Assembly: GCA_934464585.1 (NCBI GenBank)
Contig: CAKSJY010000021.1
Location: 1 to 13,869, forward strand
Direction of reading: 5' to 3'
Origin: an uncultured Eubacteriales bacterium
GTDB lineage: Bacteria > Bacillota > Clostridia > Oscillospirales > Acutalibacteraceae
DNA: 13,869 nt
This document shows, one piece after another, positions 1 through 6,817 of this stretch. How positions within the stretch are numbered: position 1 is the stretch's first letter; the number at the start of each line of letters is the position of its first letter. A model generated the notes under the pieces. The model was not told the origin of the DNA, did no database searches, and saw only the letters and a list, made by a program, of their open reading frames with translations. The position numbers and the translations under genes were made by a program.

Positions 1-39
1 ATAGAGATTTTTGCTGTTTTTACATAATAAATCATTCAT
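1..39 (-). CDS. 5' end of an unidentified minus-strand gene (partial)
   Basis: Reading leftwards from an ATG at 39-37, thirteen codons stay open to the window edge (MNDLLCKNSKNLY). A TAGGAGA ribosome site lies 8 nt upstream (about 47-53), and a near-consensus promoter lies at 78-106, so this is very probably a real gene start. The visible residues are too few to name a family and I do not recognise them. The gene is transcribed away from the IS remnant and from cwlD. Confidence 0.6.
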   Translation of the reverse strand, partial: MNDLLCKNSKNLY

Positions 40-77
40 CACTCTATCTCCTAAAAAATTATAATAATACTAATAAC

Positions 78-106
78 ATTATAGCATAAAAACTCAAATT
101 TGCCAA
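78..106 (-). promoter_or_regulatory. Sigma-A-type promoter for the leftward partial gene
   Basis: On the minus strand there is a -35 TTGGCA (106-101), a 17-bp spacer, and a perfect -10 TATAAT (83-78) preceded by TG as an extended -10. Transcription would start near 71, about 30 nt before the ATG at 39. Confidence 0.75.
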
Positions 107-123
107 CCAATTTGTCAAAATAT

Positions 124-163
124 AAAAGGCCTATACAGATTATGTATGCTGTATGGACCTTTT
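124..163. terminator. Terminator-like inverted repeat
   Basis: A 15-bp stem (124-138 with 149-163) has one mismatch and one G-T pair and a 10-nt loop. It is flanked by AAAA on the left and TTTT on the right, so it could act in either direction. It sits between the leftward promoter and the IS remnant. It may have ended a transcript that was there before the IS inserted, or it may insulate the leftward gene. No intact gene now reads into it from the left on the + strand. Confidence 0.45.
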
Positions 164-211
164 GTTATATTAAGTCTCTGGGCAATATTGAGCAAAGAGA
201 GAACAAAAAAA

Positions 212-230
212 CCACCCGCTATGCAGGTGG
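212..230 (+). repeat. IS200 left-end hairpin
   Basis: CCACCCGC, loop TAT, GCAGGTGG: 8 bp with one C-A mismatch. Imperfections are usual in TnpA-recognised hairpins. It lies about 85 nt before the tnpA start remnant. Confidence 0.75.
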
Positions 231-313
231 GCATCGAAAGTTATGCAAAAAGATTCTCCGAAGTAGTACAATAAGGTTGTTCAGGTCTTAGAGTATAGTG
301 AAAGAGAATTTTA

Positions 314-774
314 ATGGTTAATAATATAACTAGTTTAGCATACACGAAATAGGATTGCAAATATCATATAGTATTTGCACTGAAATATCGTAGGAAAGTA
401 TTTTATGGAAAGAAGCGATTAGAGATAAAAAATTATAAGAACCCTATGTCAATGAAAGGTAGTAGAAATAATAGAAAGAGAAGTATGTCCGGATCATATA
501 CATTTACTTTTAAGGATACCACCCCAAATTGGGCATGACCGGATTTATGAGATATTTGAATGGTAAGAGTAGCCTGATGATATTTCAAAAGTTTGAAAAT
601 ATTAAGTTTGCATATAGAAATAGAGAATTTTGGTGCAGGGGATATTATGTAGATACAACGGGGAAAGATAAGATAGCAATAAAGAGATACATAAGGAATC
701 AATTAAATGTAGATAGGAAAGGTAATCGATTGAGTATTTATGATTTAAGGGACCCGTTTACGGATAGAAAGTAA
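314..774 (+). pseudogene. tnpA: tnpA, IS200-family Y1 transposase, inactivated
   Basis: Read across three frames, the translation gives a nearly full-length IS200 TnpA of about 150 residues: CKYHIVFALKYRRKVFYGKK near the start, then CPDHIHLLLRIPP, then MTGFMRYLNGKSSLMIF, FWCRGYYVDT, and RYIRNQL near the end. The HUH histidines (HIH, 495-503) and the likely catalytic tyrosine (TAC, 688-690, in YIRNQ) are still encoded. Lesions: an in-frame TAG at 350-352 where the family normally has Trp; a frame change near 424-432; a TGA at 453-455, again at a Trp position; and one extra C in the C-run at 522-525. The rest of the frame is open to TAA at 772-774. The element cannot make its own transposase. 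Long antisense reading frames across this region are shadows. Confidence 0.88.
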
Positions 775-854
775 TCACATGCATGGCTGATAGGCCCCAA
801 AAAGGACATTTATGACAAGCCAGTTGAGTTAGGATTATGCCCGAGCCTGAAATA

Positions 855-873
855 CCCCACGCTATTCGTGGGG
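855..873 (+). repeat. IS200 right-end hairpin
   Basis: A perfect 7-bp stem CCCCACG / CGTGGGG with a CTATT loop, 80 nt after the tnpA stop. It is followed by an AT-rich run that typically leads to the right-end cleavage site. The sequence is intact, so this end may still be recognised in trans by a related TnpA. Confidence 0.75.
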
Positions 874-999
874 ATATTTATTGATTAATGTCTCTAGTTT
901 AACTGGAGATTGTGATTATCATTTAGTAATACTTCTTTAATGTTTTAAGTATATTTAAATATTGGAATAAGTAAATATTAAATGAAGAGAGAGGGAAAT

Positions 1000-1716
1000 A
1001 TGATAAAGAAGATAGCTTTATATTCTGTAGTTAGTATATGCCTTATAGCCTTGTTCGTTTTAATTGGGAGTCAAGAATTACCTATAACTAGTGCATTAGA
1101 ATCAAAAAAATCAGAATCAAAGCCTATTATTGTTATAGATGCAGGACATGGTGGAGAGGATGGCGGTGCAATTGGTATATATAAAAAGGTTCAGGAAAAG
1201 GATCTTAATTTAGAAATAGCGAAAGAATTAAAAGAAATATTTGTTTTATCCGGATTTGAGGTCAATATGATAAGAGAAGAGGATACTGCCTTATATGATA
1301 ATGATGCTTCTTCCTCAATTCGGAATAAAAAGGTTTCCGATTTACAAAAACGTGTAGAAATAACGAATTCTAGTTTAAATAATATTTTAATTAGCATTCA
1401 TCAAAATAAATTTTCGGATAGCAAGTATTTTGGTACTCAAGTTTTTTACTCGCAGAATAATCCGGATAGTATCGTTTTAGCTGAATGTATGAAAAAAGCC
1501 TTTGTAGGACTTATACAGCCTGAAAATAAACGTGAAATAAAGCCTGCAGGTAAAAATATATTTTTACTTTCAAAAGCTAAAGTTCCGGCTGTTATTGTGG
1601 AATGTGGTTTTTTATCCAACAAGGATGAAGCAGATAAACTTATAGATAAGAATTACCAAAAGCAATTGGCTTTTACTATATATTGCGGATTCATGGATTA
1701 TTATAATAGCAAATAA
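1000..1716 (+). CDS. cwlD: Germination-specific N-acetylmuramoyl-L-alanine amidase CwlD
   Basis: Zinc amidase (Amidase_3) that, in sporulating Firmicutes, removes stem peptides from muramic acid so that muramic-delta-lactam can form in spore cortex, which is needed for germination. From the ATG at 1000 the protein is 238 residues, close to B. subtilis CwlD. Residues about 4-24 are a hydrophobic signal or anchor. IDAGHGGEDGGA carries H50, the EKDLNL motif E66, SIHQN H134, and VIVECGFLSN the catalytic E201; all expected zinc and catalytic residues are present. An in-frame ATG lies at 982, but GAGAGGG at 989-995 sits just before 1000, so the later start is preferred. The gene begins about 120 bp after the IS remnant; I see no convincing promoter in that gap. 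It is followed 56 nt later by radA. Confidence 0.9.
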   Translation: MIKKIALYSVVSICLIALFVLIGSQELPITSALESKKSESKPIIVIDAGHGGEDGGAIGIYKKVQEKDLNLEIAKELKEIFVLSGFEVNMIREEDTALYDNDASSSIRNKKVSDLQKRVEITNSSLNNILISIHQNKFSDSKYFGTQVFYSQNNPDSIVLAECMKKAFVGLIQPENKREIKPAGKNIFLLSKAKVPAVIVECGFLSNKDEADKLIDKNYQKQLAFTIYCGFMDYYNSK

Positions 1717-1772
1717 GGCTCTTTTATGATACAATTTTATTTAAAGGATTAATTTAAAGGAGCTATTCTTTT

Positions 1773-3140
1773 ATGGCACAGAAAGTAAAAAGTGTATACG
1801 TTTGCAGTCAGTGCGGCTTTGAATCTGCAAAGTGGTATGGAAAATGTCCTGGATGTAATGAATGGAATACAATGACAGAGGAGATAAAAAACTCAGGCAG
1901 TGTTAACGGAACAAAAAGCAGATCAGGTATAAGAAAGTCGTCCCCAATATTGATGAATGAGATTGATACAGAAGATGAACAAAGATATTATACAGGTTCT
2001 AAGGAACTCGACAGAGTTTTGGGTGGAGGCATAGTAAAGGGTTCTTTGGTGCTTCTTGGTGGGGATCCGGGAATAGGTAAGTCAACTATTTTGCTTCAAA
2101 TATGCAAACACTTAGGGAAAATATTAAATATTTTGTATGTATCTGGAGAAGAATCTAAACGTCAGATAAAACTCAGAGCATCAAGGATGGGTGTAGAGAG
2201 TGAAAATTTGTATGTACTAACAGAGACAGACATAGAGTCTGTGTGTGATGAGATTACAGAAAGCAAACCTGATTTGGTTATGATAGATTCTATTCAAACC
2301 ATGAATTTGAGTAGTGTTTCATCATCTTCGGGTAGTGTTACTCAAGTTAGAGAATGTACTAATTTGCTTATGAGGACAGCAAAGAATCTTGATATTCCTG
2401 TTATAATAGTAGGTCATGTCAATAAAGATGGTGCTATTGCAGGACCTAAGGTTTTAGAACACATAGTTGATGCAGTTTTATATTTTGAAGGCGATAGACA
2501 GATGTCATACAGAATATTAAGAGCAATAAAAAATAGATATGGCTCTACCAACGAAATAGGCGTATTTCAAATGACAGATGTAGGGCTTAATGAAGTTGAA
2601 AATCCATCTATGATGCTTTTGTCAGGTAGACCCAAAAATGTTTCGGGAACCTGTGTTGCTTGTATGATGGAGGGCTCTAGACCTATTTTAGTAGAAATTC
2701 AGGGGTTGGTAACTTCCAGTGGATTTGGAAATCCACGTAGGACAGCAACAGGATTTGACTACAATAGACTATCCCTACTACTCGCTGTTTTAGAAAAAAG
2801 AGCCGGTTTTTATTTTTCTAATTTGGATACGTATATTAATATAGTAGGAGGTATGAGAATAGATGAGCCGGCTGCAGATTTAGCAGTAGCATTATCTCTA
2901 ATATCCAGCCTTAAAGACACAGTAATAGATGAATATACAATTGCTTTTGGAGAAATAGGTTTAGCGGGGGAAATACGTTCTGTTTCTCATGCAAAAGAGC
3001 GAATTGTGGAGGCTTCAAGGCTTGGATTTAAACGAGCAATAATACCTTACCATAATTATAAATCATTATCCCTTGAAAATTTAGATATAGAAGTATTACC
3101 TGCCAGAAGTATTAGACAGGCCTTTGAATTGATGAATTGA
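1773..3140 (+). CDS. radA: DNA repair protein RadA
   Basis: A RecA-like helicase/ATPase that processes recombination intermediates (branch migration) in the cytoplasm. The 455-residue length is typical. Domains in order: N-terminal C4 zinc finger (C11, C14, C25, C28), RecA-type ATPase with Walker A GDPGIGKST (97-105) and Walker B LVMIDSIQT (168-176), the RadA signature KNRYG (253-257), and a C-terminal Lon-protease-like domain (about 270-455). AAGGAG at 1757-1762 lies 10 nt before the ATG. The gene is probably cotranscribed with cwlD. Its last 29 bp overlap a convergent minus-strand gene. Confidence 0.97.
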   Translation: MAQKVKSVYVCSQCGFESAKWYGKCPGCNEWNTMTEEIKNSGSVNGTKSRSGIRKSSPILMNEIDTEDEQRYYTGSKELDRVLGGGIVKGSLVLLGGDPGIGKSTILLQICKHLGKILNILYVSGEESKRQIKLRASRMGVESENLYVLTETDIESVCDEITESKPDLVMIDSIQTMNLSSVSSSSGSVTQVRECTNLLMRTAKNLDIPVIIVGHVNKDGAIAGPKVLEHIVDAVLYFEGDRQMSYRILRAIKNRYGSTNEIGVFQMTDVGLNEVENPSMMLLSGRPKNVSGTCVACMMEGSRPILVEIQGLVTSSGFGNPRRTATGFDYNRLSLLLAVLEKRAGFYFSNLDTYINIVGGMRIDEPAADLAVALSLISSLKDTVIDEYTIAFGEIGLAGEIRSVSHAKERIVEASRLGFKRAIIPYHNYKSLSLENLDIEVLPARSIRQAFELMN

Positions 3141-3297
3141 ATTCTACTTTATTTATATTAGTGGGATTACCGGGACACTTTTTTATATAATGCACGCAAC
3201 CGTTTCCTGTTTGGTTTGTTATTATAGAGGGACTTTTAAGCATACAGTAACCTTCCTTTTGATAAACGCAGTCAAAATCGCATGTAATAAGATACAT
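3112..3297 (-). CDS. Small cysteine-rich protein of unknown function
   Basis: A 61-residue protein with five cysteines in a C-x3-C-x7-C-x15-C-x6-C pattern (C6, C10, C18, C34, C41), and no signal peptide or membrane segment. It resembles short Cys-rich proteins common in Clostridia, some of which carry the unsupported label 'hydroxymyristoyl-ACP dehydratase'; that recollection is from memory and gives no function. The cysteine spacing suggests a metal-binding or disulfide mini-domain. Support for a real gene: AGGTGA about 8 nt upstream of the ATG (near 3305-3310), an open frame, and cysteine-rich composition unlike a random antisense frame. The tail after about residue 45 lies partly over the radA 3' end and is less convincing as conserved protein. 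The divergent gap to 3420 must hold its promoter, but I cannot pick one confidently. Confidence 0.7.
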   Translation of the reverse strand: MYLITCDFDCVYQKEGYCMLKSPSIITNQTGNGCVHYIKKCPGNPTNINKVEFNSSIQRPV

Positions 3298-3419
3298 ATT
3301 TCATTCACCTCAAGTATATTGTTCTTTGGTGCAAGGAAAATATTCATTTAAATTTATAAATTTATTTATAATAAAATCGTAAATGATTTCTAATAATAAC
3401 TCTATACGGAGGGATTATT

Positions 3420-4463
3420 ATGAAAAAATTTATTTTATTATTTTCCGGTACTGCTCTTGCAATAATCGGAATTTTTATCGGAGCAAACTATATTAAGGGG
3501 ACTGTTATAGAGGTTGAATATAAAGTTATAGAATCAAGAGAAGTTGAAAGTAGTTTAGTATGTTCCGGAAAGGCTGAATATCTTAATAATACAGAAGTTG
3601 TGTCTGAGTCGGATTATATAATTGATAACATAAACGTACAACTTGGCGACAGGGTGGAAAAAGATACAAAGCTTATTAGTGTTAGCGAAGCGATTGCTAA
3701 TAGTTTGCCAAGGAGTGTTTCAGCGAATGATATTGCGTCTGCATTACCAAGCGTAAGTGATGCAGCGAGTATCGAGGAAATTTATAAAAATTACTTATCG
3801 TCTAATGATAAAAATAATATGCTTTCCGACAATGTAAGCTTTATAAGAACCGGTAAAAAGTTAGATGTAAGTTCTCCGGTAAAAGGAATAGTTACATCTA
3901 TAAATGTTAAAAGTCAAGATAGTTGTTATAAGGGTAAACCATTAATTGTTATTTCGGATACGGATAAATATAGAATCCATCTTTCTGTCAATGAATCAAA
4001 AATATCTGATCTTAAGATTGGACAAAAGGTTTGTGTTACCGGAACAGGTTTTAAAGGATATGAGTATAGCGGGACAGTTACAGAAATATCAAATGCTGCC
4101 CAACAAATATTGAATGCAACAGGATCTGAAACCGTTGTCGATGTATATGTTGATGTAGAGGCTCAGGGATGCGAAATAAAACCGGGACTTACAGCAAAAT
4201 GTAAAATAACTACTTCAGTGGATGAAGGGGTTAATATTGCACCTTATGAATCAGTAAAAGCGGACAAGGACGGAAAGGAATATGTATATAAATATTCCTT
4301 GGGCAGAGCAGTTAAAACATATATATCTACAGACCGTGAATATGATGACGGTTTTGAAGTAACAGAAGGACTTTCACAGGGAGACATCTTAATATTAAAT
4401 CCTGATGGATTAACTAACTATTGTAGAGTGAAACTTGCGAATAAAAGTGGTGAAGATCTATGA
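3420..4463 (+). CDS. HlyD/MacA-like efflux adaptor (membrane fusion protein)
   Basis: A 347-residue adaptor that would link a membrane transporter to the outside face of the cell envelope. Residues about 4-24 form an uncleaved signal anchor. There follow a first half-lipoyl segment (about 55-85), a short helical insert (about 88-125), a second half-lipoyl segment beginning near VSSPVKGIVTSINVK, and beta-barrel and membrane-proximal regions ending in EVTEGLSQGDILILNPDG, the usual closing motif of RND/MacA adaptors. The start is fixed by GGAGGG at 3408-3413, 6 nt before the ATG. The stop overlaps the start of the next gene (ATGA), which implies translational coupling to the permease. Substrate unknown. 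Confidence 0.85.
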   Translation: MKKFILLFSGTALAIIGIFIGANYIKGTVIEVEYKVIESREVESSLVCSGKAEYLNNTEVVSESDYIIDNINVQLGDRVEKDTKLISVSEAIANSLPRSVSANDIASALPSVSDAASIEEIYKNYLSSNDKNNMLSDNVSFIRTGKKLDVSSPVKGIVTSINVKSQDSCYKGKPLIVISDTDKYRIHLSVNESKISDLKIGQKVCVTGTGFKGYEYSGTVTEISNAAQQILNATGSETVVDVYVDVEAQGCEIKPGLTAKCKITTSVDEGVNIAPYESVKADKDGKEYVYKYSLGRAVKTYISTDREYDDGFEVTEGLSQGDILILNPDGLTNYCRVKLANKSGEDL

Positions 4464-5650
4464 TAGATATTATAAGTTATGCACTAAAAAATATTGGCAG
4501 AAAAAAGGGACGTAGTTTTTTAACCTCTGCAGGTATTGCGATAGGTGTTGCATCGGTTATATTAATAGGTAATATAAGTCAATGCGGAGCAAATGCTATT
4601 AATACGGAACTGGACAGCTTAGGCCTTAGCGGACTTACAATTAGTACTTCATCATTTGGTTCAGAATTTCCTAAATTAACGCAGGATGAATTAAAGATTG
4701 TGTTAGATGATAGCGATGTTGAGCGAGCAATGCCGATTATGGTTGAAAATACAGCGGTATATGACAAAAAAGATAATGAACTTAATACGATTTTGTGGGG
4801 CATAGACTCTAGTGCAAGTCAAATTATATCGTTGCAACTTTTATATGGACGATATATAAACAATACAGATGTTAATGCCGGCAGTAATGTATGTATGGTA
4901 GATGAAAAGTTTTCAAGGGAGATATATGGCAGAGATAATATAGTTGGGAAAAGTATACCTATTCTATGTGGTGGAAATGTTGAAGATTATAAAATAGTCG
5001 GAATAATAAAAACAGGCAGTGGATTATTGCAGAACTTTATCGGGGATTATATTCCCAATTTTATATATTTGCCATATAGTACAATGCAGAATACCACAGG
5101 AAGAAAGTCTTTTGACCAAATAGCAATAAAAACAAAGAAAAATGTAGATACAGAATCTGTGGGTAGAGATATAGTGCAAAAGTTAGTAAGAAATACGGGA
5201 AACAGTAGTTATCAAGCTAATAATTTATCTAAACAAAAGCAGGGACTTACAAATTTGTTGAATATAGTAACTATTATTTTATCTGCAGTAGGTGCGGTTT
5301 CACTTTTGGTTGCAAGCTTAAGTATAATGACAGTTATGTTGGTATCAGTTAATGAACGAACAAGAGAAATAGGAATAAAAAAATCTATTGGAGCAAAGAA
5401 AAAAGATATATTGTTAGAGTTTTTACTAGAGGCTATATTTTTATCTGCTGTTGGTTGCATTGCAGGGGTTTTTATAGGTAGTTTGATTTCATATGTTGGA
5501 GCTACGCTTATTGGTTTGTCGATGAGTATGAGAGGGGACATAATCTTGGTATCGTCTTTGGCATCTATGGTAACAGGGGCTATTTTTGGAGTATATCCTG
5601 CATATAGAGCTTCAAAGTTAAGTCCGGTAGACGCTTTAAGGACGGAATGA
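4460..5650 (+). CDS. FtsX/MacB-like ABC transporter permease
   Basis: A 396-residue permease with the MacB architecture: an N-terminal transmembrane helix (about 18-40, within FLTSAGIAIGVASVILIGNI), a large extracytoplasmic MacB_PCD domain (about 45-250), and three C-terminal helices (about 265-297, 316-345, 360-382). The segment VNERTREIGIKKSIGAKKKDI is the classic FtsX-family cytoplasmic loop, and the end PAYRASKLSPVDALRTE is the typical C-terminus. It overlaps the adaptor gene by 4 nt. Type VII ABC systems of this kind act as mechanotransmission exporters of peptides, lipoproteins or drugs and require a dedicated ATPase. No ATPase gene precedes or follows here, and no ATP-binding domain is fused to this protein. 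Confidence 0.9.
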   Translation: MIDIISYALKNIGRKKGRSFLTSAGIAIGVASVILIGNISQCGANAINTELDSLGLSGLTISTSSFGSEFPKLTQDELKIVLDDSDVERAMPIMVENTAVYDKKDNELNTILWGIDSSASQIISLQLLYGRYINNTDVNAGSNVCMVDEKFSREIYGRDNIVGKSIPILCGGNVEDYKIVGIIKTGSGLLQNFIGDYIPNFIYLPYSTMQNTTGRKSFDQIAIKTKKNVDTESVGRDIVQKLVRNTGNSSYQANNLSKQKQGLTNLLNIVTIILSAVGAVSLLVASLSIMTVMLVSVNERTREIGIKKSIGAKKKDILLEFLLEAIFLSAVGCIAGVFIGSLISYVGATLIGLSMSMRGDIILVSSLASMVTGAIFGVYPAYRASKLSPVDALRTE

Positions 5651-5797
5651 TTTTATAGGTGGTAGCTGACATTAAGTGGACCTTTTTGATGATATGAAAG
5701 TTAAAGGTGCATATTTGTAATTGGATGTATATTCGATTTTTATAAACATATTAAAATTAAGTTTATAACGATGCAAATTTTTTATTTTACAAAACAC

Positions 5798-5826
5798 TTG
5801 CAAGTATATAAATTTATTGATATAAT
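5798..5826 (+). promoter_or_regulatory. Sigma-A-type promoter upstream of yajC
   Basis: -35 TTGCAA (5798-5803), 17-bp spacer, perfect -10 TATAAT (5821-5826). The predicted start is near 5833, about 27 nt before yajC, and it would drive yajC, the TIGR04086 gene and the SCIFF peptide gene. The rest of the 209-bp gap after the permease gene holds only an AT-only inverted repeat (5740-5747 with 5761-5768), too weak to call a terminator. Confidence 0.75.
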
Positions 5827-5859
5827 TAATGGTATAACTATTGGAGGTGCATTCAAGGA

Positions 5860-6186
5860 ATGTCAAATTTTTTATTTTCAGGTATGGGTGACAATCAGTC
5901 ATCTTTTGTTACAATGCTACTTATCTATGCGGTAATTATAGTAGGTTTCTACTTTATATTTATACGTCCGCAAAATAAAAAGAAAAAGCAAGAAGAAGAA
6001 ATGAGAAACAATCTAAAGATTGGTGATGAAATAACTACAATTGGCGGGATTGTTGGTAAAATTGTAAGTATTAAAGATGATACAAATTCTATTGTTATTG
6101 AGACTGGTATCGATAGAAGCAAAATTAATATAAAAAAATGGGCTTTAGCAAGCCGTAATACAGCCGGAGAACCGGAATCAAAATAA
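5860..6186 (+). CDS. yajC: Preprotein translocase subunit YajC
   Basis: A single-pass membrane protein associated with the SecDF-YajC accessory complex of the Sec translocon. It has 108 residues: a short N-terminus, one transmembrane helix (about 17-37, ending in the typical FIRPQNKKKK), then the small cytoplasmic domain with the family motif LKIGDEITTIGGIVGKI. GGAGGTG lies at 5843-5849, 10 nt before the ATG, with a second AAGGA touching it. No tgt, queA, secD or secF flanks it here; it is followed by a TIGR04086-type gene and the SCIFF cassette. Confidence 0.93.
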   Translation: MSNFLFSGMGDNQSSFVTMLLIYAVIIVGFYFIFIRPQNKKKKQEEEMRNNLKIGDEITTIGGIVGKIVSIKDDTNSIVIETGIDRSKINIKKWALASRNTAGEPESK

Positions 6187-6201
6187 GAATAAGTTATAAT
6201 T

Positions 6202-6234
6202 TCCCGAATATATATTTATTATATTTTTTCGGGA
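6202..6234 (+). promoter_or_regulatory. Hairpin overlapping the ribosome site of the TIGR04086-type gene
   Basis: TCCCGAA (6202-6208) pairs perfectly with TTCGGGA (6228-6234) around an AT-rich 19-nt loop. The right arm includes the GGGAG that is the only plausible ribosome site for the TTG start at 6245. It could lower translation of that gene, or act as a weak RNA-processing or pausing element; the T-run lies inside the structure and not after it, so it is not a standard terminator. Confidence 0.4.
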
Positions 6235-6244
6235 GTGGATATAA

Positions 6245-6649
6245 TTGAAAAATGAAAAGCCATTAAGAAAAGATGCTCAACTTTTAAAGAGTATAAAACC
6301 TATTCTTGTGGGGGATATTGTTGGAACAGCAATATACATTATCCTAACTATGGTAGTTGCATTGCTGTTTGTACAATCAAAACATGTTCCAAAAGGGATT
6401 TTAACTCCTATTATGATGTCAATTGCAGCGATAGGTTCATTTATAGGAAGCTATATTGCAGTAAGAATATCAAAGATAAATGGAATGCTATATGGAATGG
6501 CTTGTGGGTTTGTTCTATTTGTGATTTTGTTTATTGGTAGTCTTATTATAGCAAGAGAGCCTTTAACTATGATGGTTGCTATAAAGGCAATATTGCTTAT
6601 CTTGGTTGGTGCTATAGGTGGAATAATAGGTGTTAACAAAAAAAGATAA
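6245..6649 (+). CDS. TIGR04086 family membrane protein (SCIFF-adjacent)
   Basis: A 134-residue protein with four hydrophobic segments (about 18-43, 52-75, 80-102, 108-130) and short charged loops, consistent with a four-helix membrane protein of the TIGR04086 (YrzE-like) family. That family is typically found beside the SCIFF peptide gene in Clostridia, as here, 17 nt upstream of it. Function unknown. The start is a TTG at 6245: GGGAG (6231-6235) is about 10 nt away, and the next in-frame ATG falls well inside the first membrane helix. The start region is partly masked by the hairpin at 6202-6234. Confidence 0.85.
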   Translation: MKNEKPLRKDAQLLKSIKPILVGDIVGTAIYIILTMVVALLFVQSKHVPKGILTPIMMSIAAIGSFIGSYIAVRISKINGMLYGMACGFVLFVILFIGSLIIAREPLTMMVAIKAILLILVGAIGGIIGVNKKR

Positions 6650-6666
6650 TATTTAGGAGAATAAAA

Positions 6667-6804
6667 ATGAAACACATTAAAACTTTAAACAATGCAAACT
6701 TAAAAGAAAGTGCATCTAAGGGTGGATGCGGAGAATGCCAAGCTTCTTGTCAATCTGCTTGTAAAACATCTTGTACAGTTGCAAACCAAAAGTGTGAAAG
6801 ATAA
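6667..6804 (+). CDS. scfA: SCIFF six-cysteine peptide (ranthipeptide precursor)
   Basis: A 45-residue peptide starting MKHIKTLNNANLKESASKGG, with six cysteines in forty-five (C21, C24, C28, C32, C36, C43) and the family core CGECQASCQSACKTSCTVA. This matches the SCIFF family (TIGR03973; CteA/ScfA), precursors of RiPPs carrying thioether crosslinks between cysteine sulfur and a non-alpha carbon (ranthipeptides). In the clostridial CteA system a Cys32-Thr37 crosslink has been reported; both residues are present at the same numbers here. AGGAG at 6655-6659 is 7 nt before the ATG. Residues 1-20 are the probable leader for the maturase. A strong terminator and then the maturase gene follow. The mature product and its activity cannot be read from sequence. 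Confidence 0.95.
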   Translation: MKHIKTLNNANLKESASKGGCGECQASCQSACKTSCTVANQKCER

Positions 6805-6817
6805 TTTTAGTTTCTAG

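Larger units (their letters stand above)
205..880 (+). mobile_element. Degenerate IS200/IS605-family element (IS200 type, tnpA only)
   Basis: The element is bounded by two sub-terminal hairpins. The left one is 212-219 with 223-230 (CCACCCGC / GCAGGTGG, one C-A mismatch, loop TAT). The right one is 855-861 with 867-873 (CCCCACG / CGTGGGG, loop CTATT). Paired end hairpins and the absence of terminal inverted repeats are the hallmark of IS200/IS605 elements, which move as single-stranded circles through a Y1/HUH transposase. The span of roughly 680 bp fits an IS200-type element with tnpA alone; no tnpB is present. Exact cleavage points cannot be fixed here, so the ends are approximate. The transposase inside is broken. 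Confidence 0.85.

Noticed and set aside
100..291. Open frame of 63 codons across the IS left end
   Set aside because: No ribosome site, runs through the IS end hairpin, and has no family resemblance.
350..455. TAG and TGA at tryptophan positions of tnpA as stop-codon recoding
   Set aside because: Two frameshifts in the same gene point to decay, and all intact genes here use TGA and TAG as normal stops (adaptor gene, permease gene, maturase).
433..702. Minus-strand open frame of 89 codons
   Set aside because: Antisense shadow of the broken tnpA.
1739..1761. Repeated ATTTAAAGGA before radA
   Set aside because: Short, AT-rich and explained by a duplicated ribosome-site-like sequence; no wider pattern.
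1718..1763. Potential 9-bp pairing (1718-1726 with 1755-1763) covering the radA ribosome site
   Set aside because: 28-nt loop and mainly A-T pairs; likely chance in AT-rich DNA.
3343..3372. TTCATT...TATAAT as promoter of the adaptor gene
   Set aside because: The -10 is perfect, but the -35 is poor and the region is almost pure A+T, so a call would not be reliable.
4579..5541. Two long minus-strand frames inside the permease gene
   Set aside because: Shadow frames of a well-supported membrane protein gene, with no ribosome sites.
5740..5768. Inverted repeat TTATAAAC/GTTTATAA as terminator of the permease operon
   Set aside because: Only one G-C pair in the stem, 13-nt loop, no T-run at the right distance.
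5774..5880. Exact 15-nt repeat CAAATTTTTTATTTT upstream of and within the yajC start
   Set aside because: Low-complexity T-rich sequence; the second copy encodes yajC residues, so chance similarity is the simplest view.
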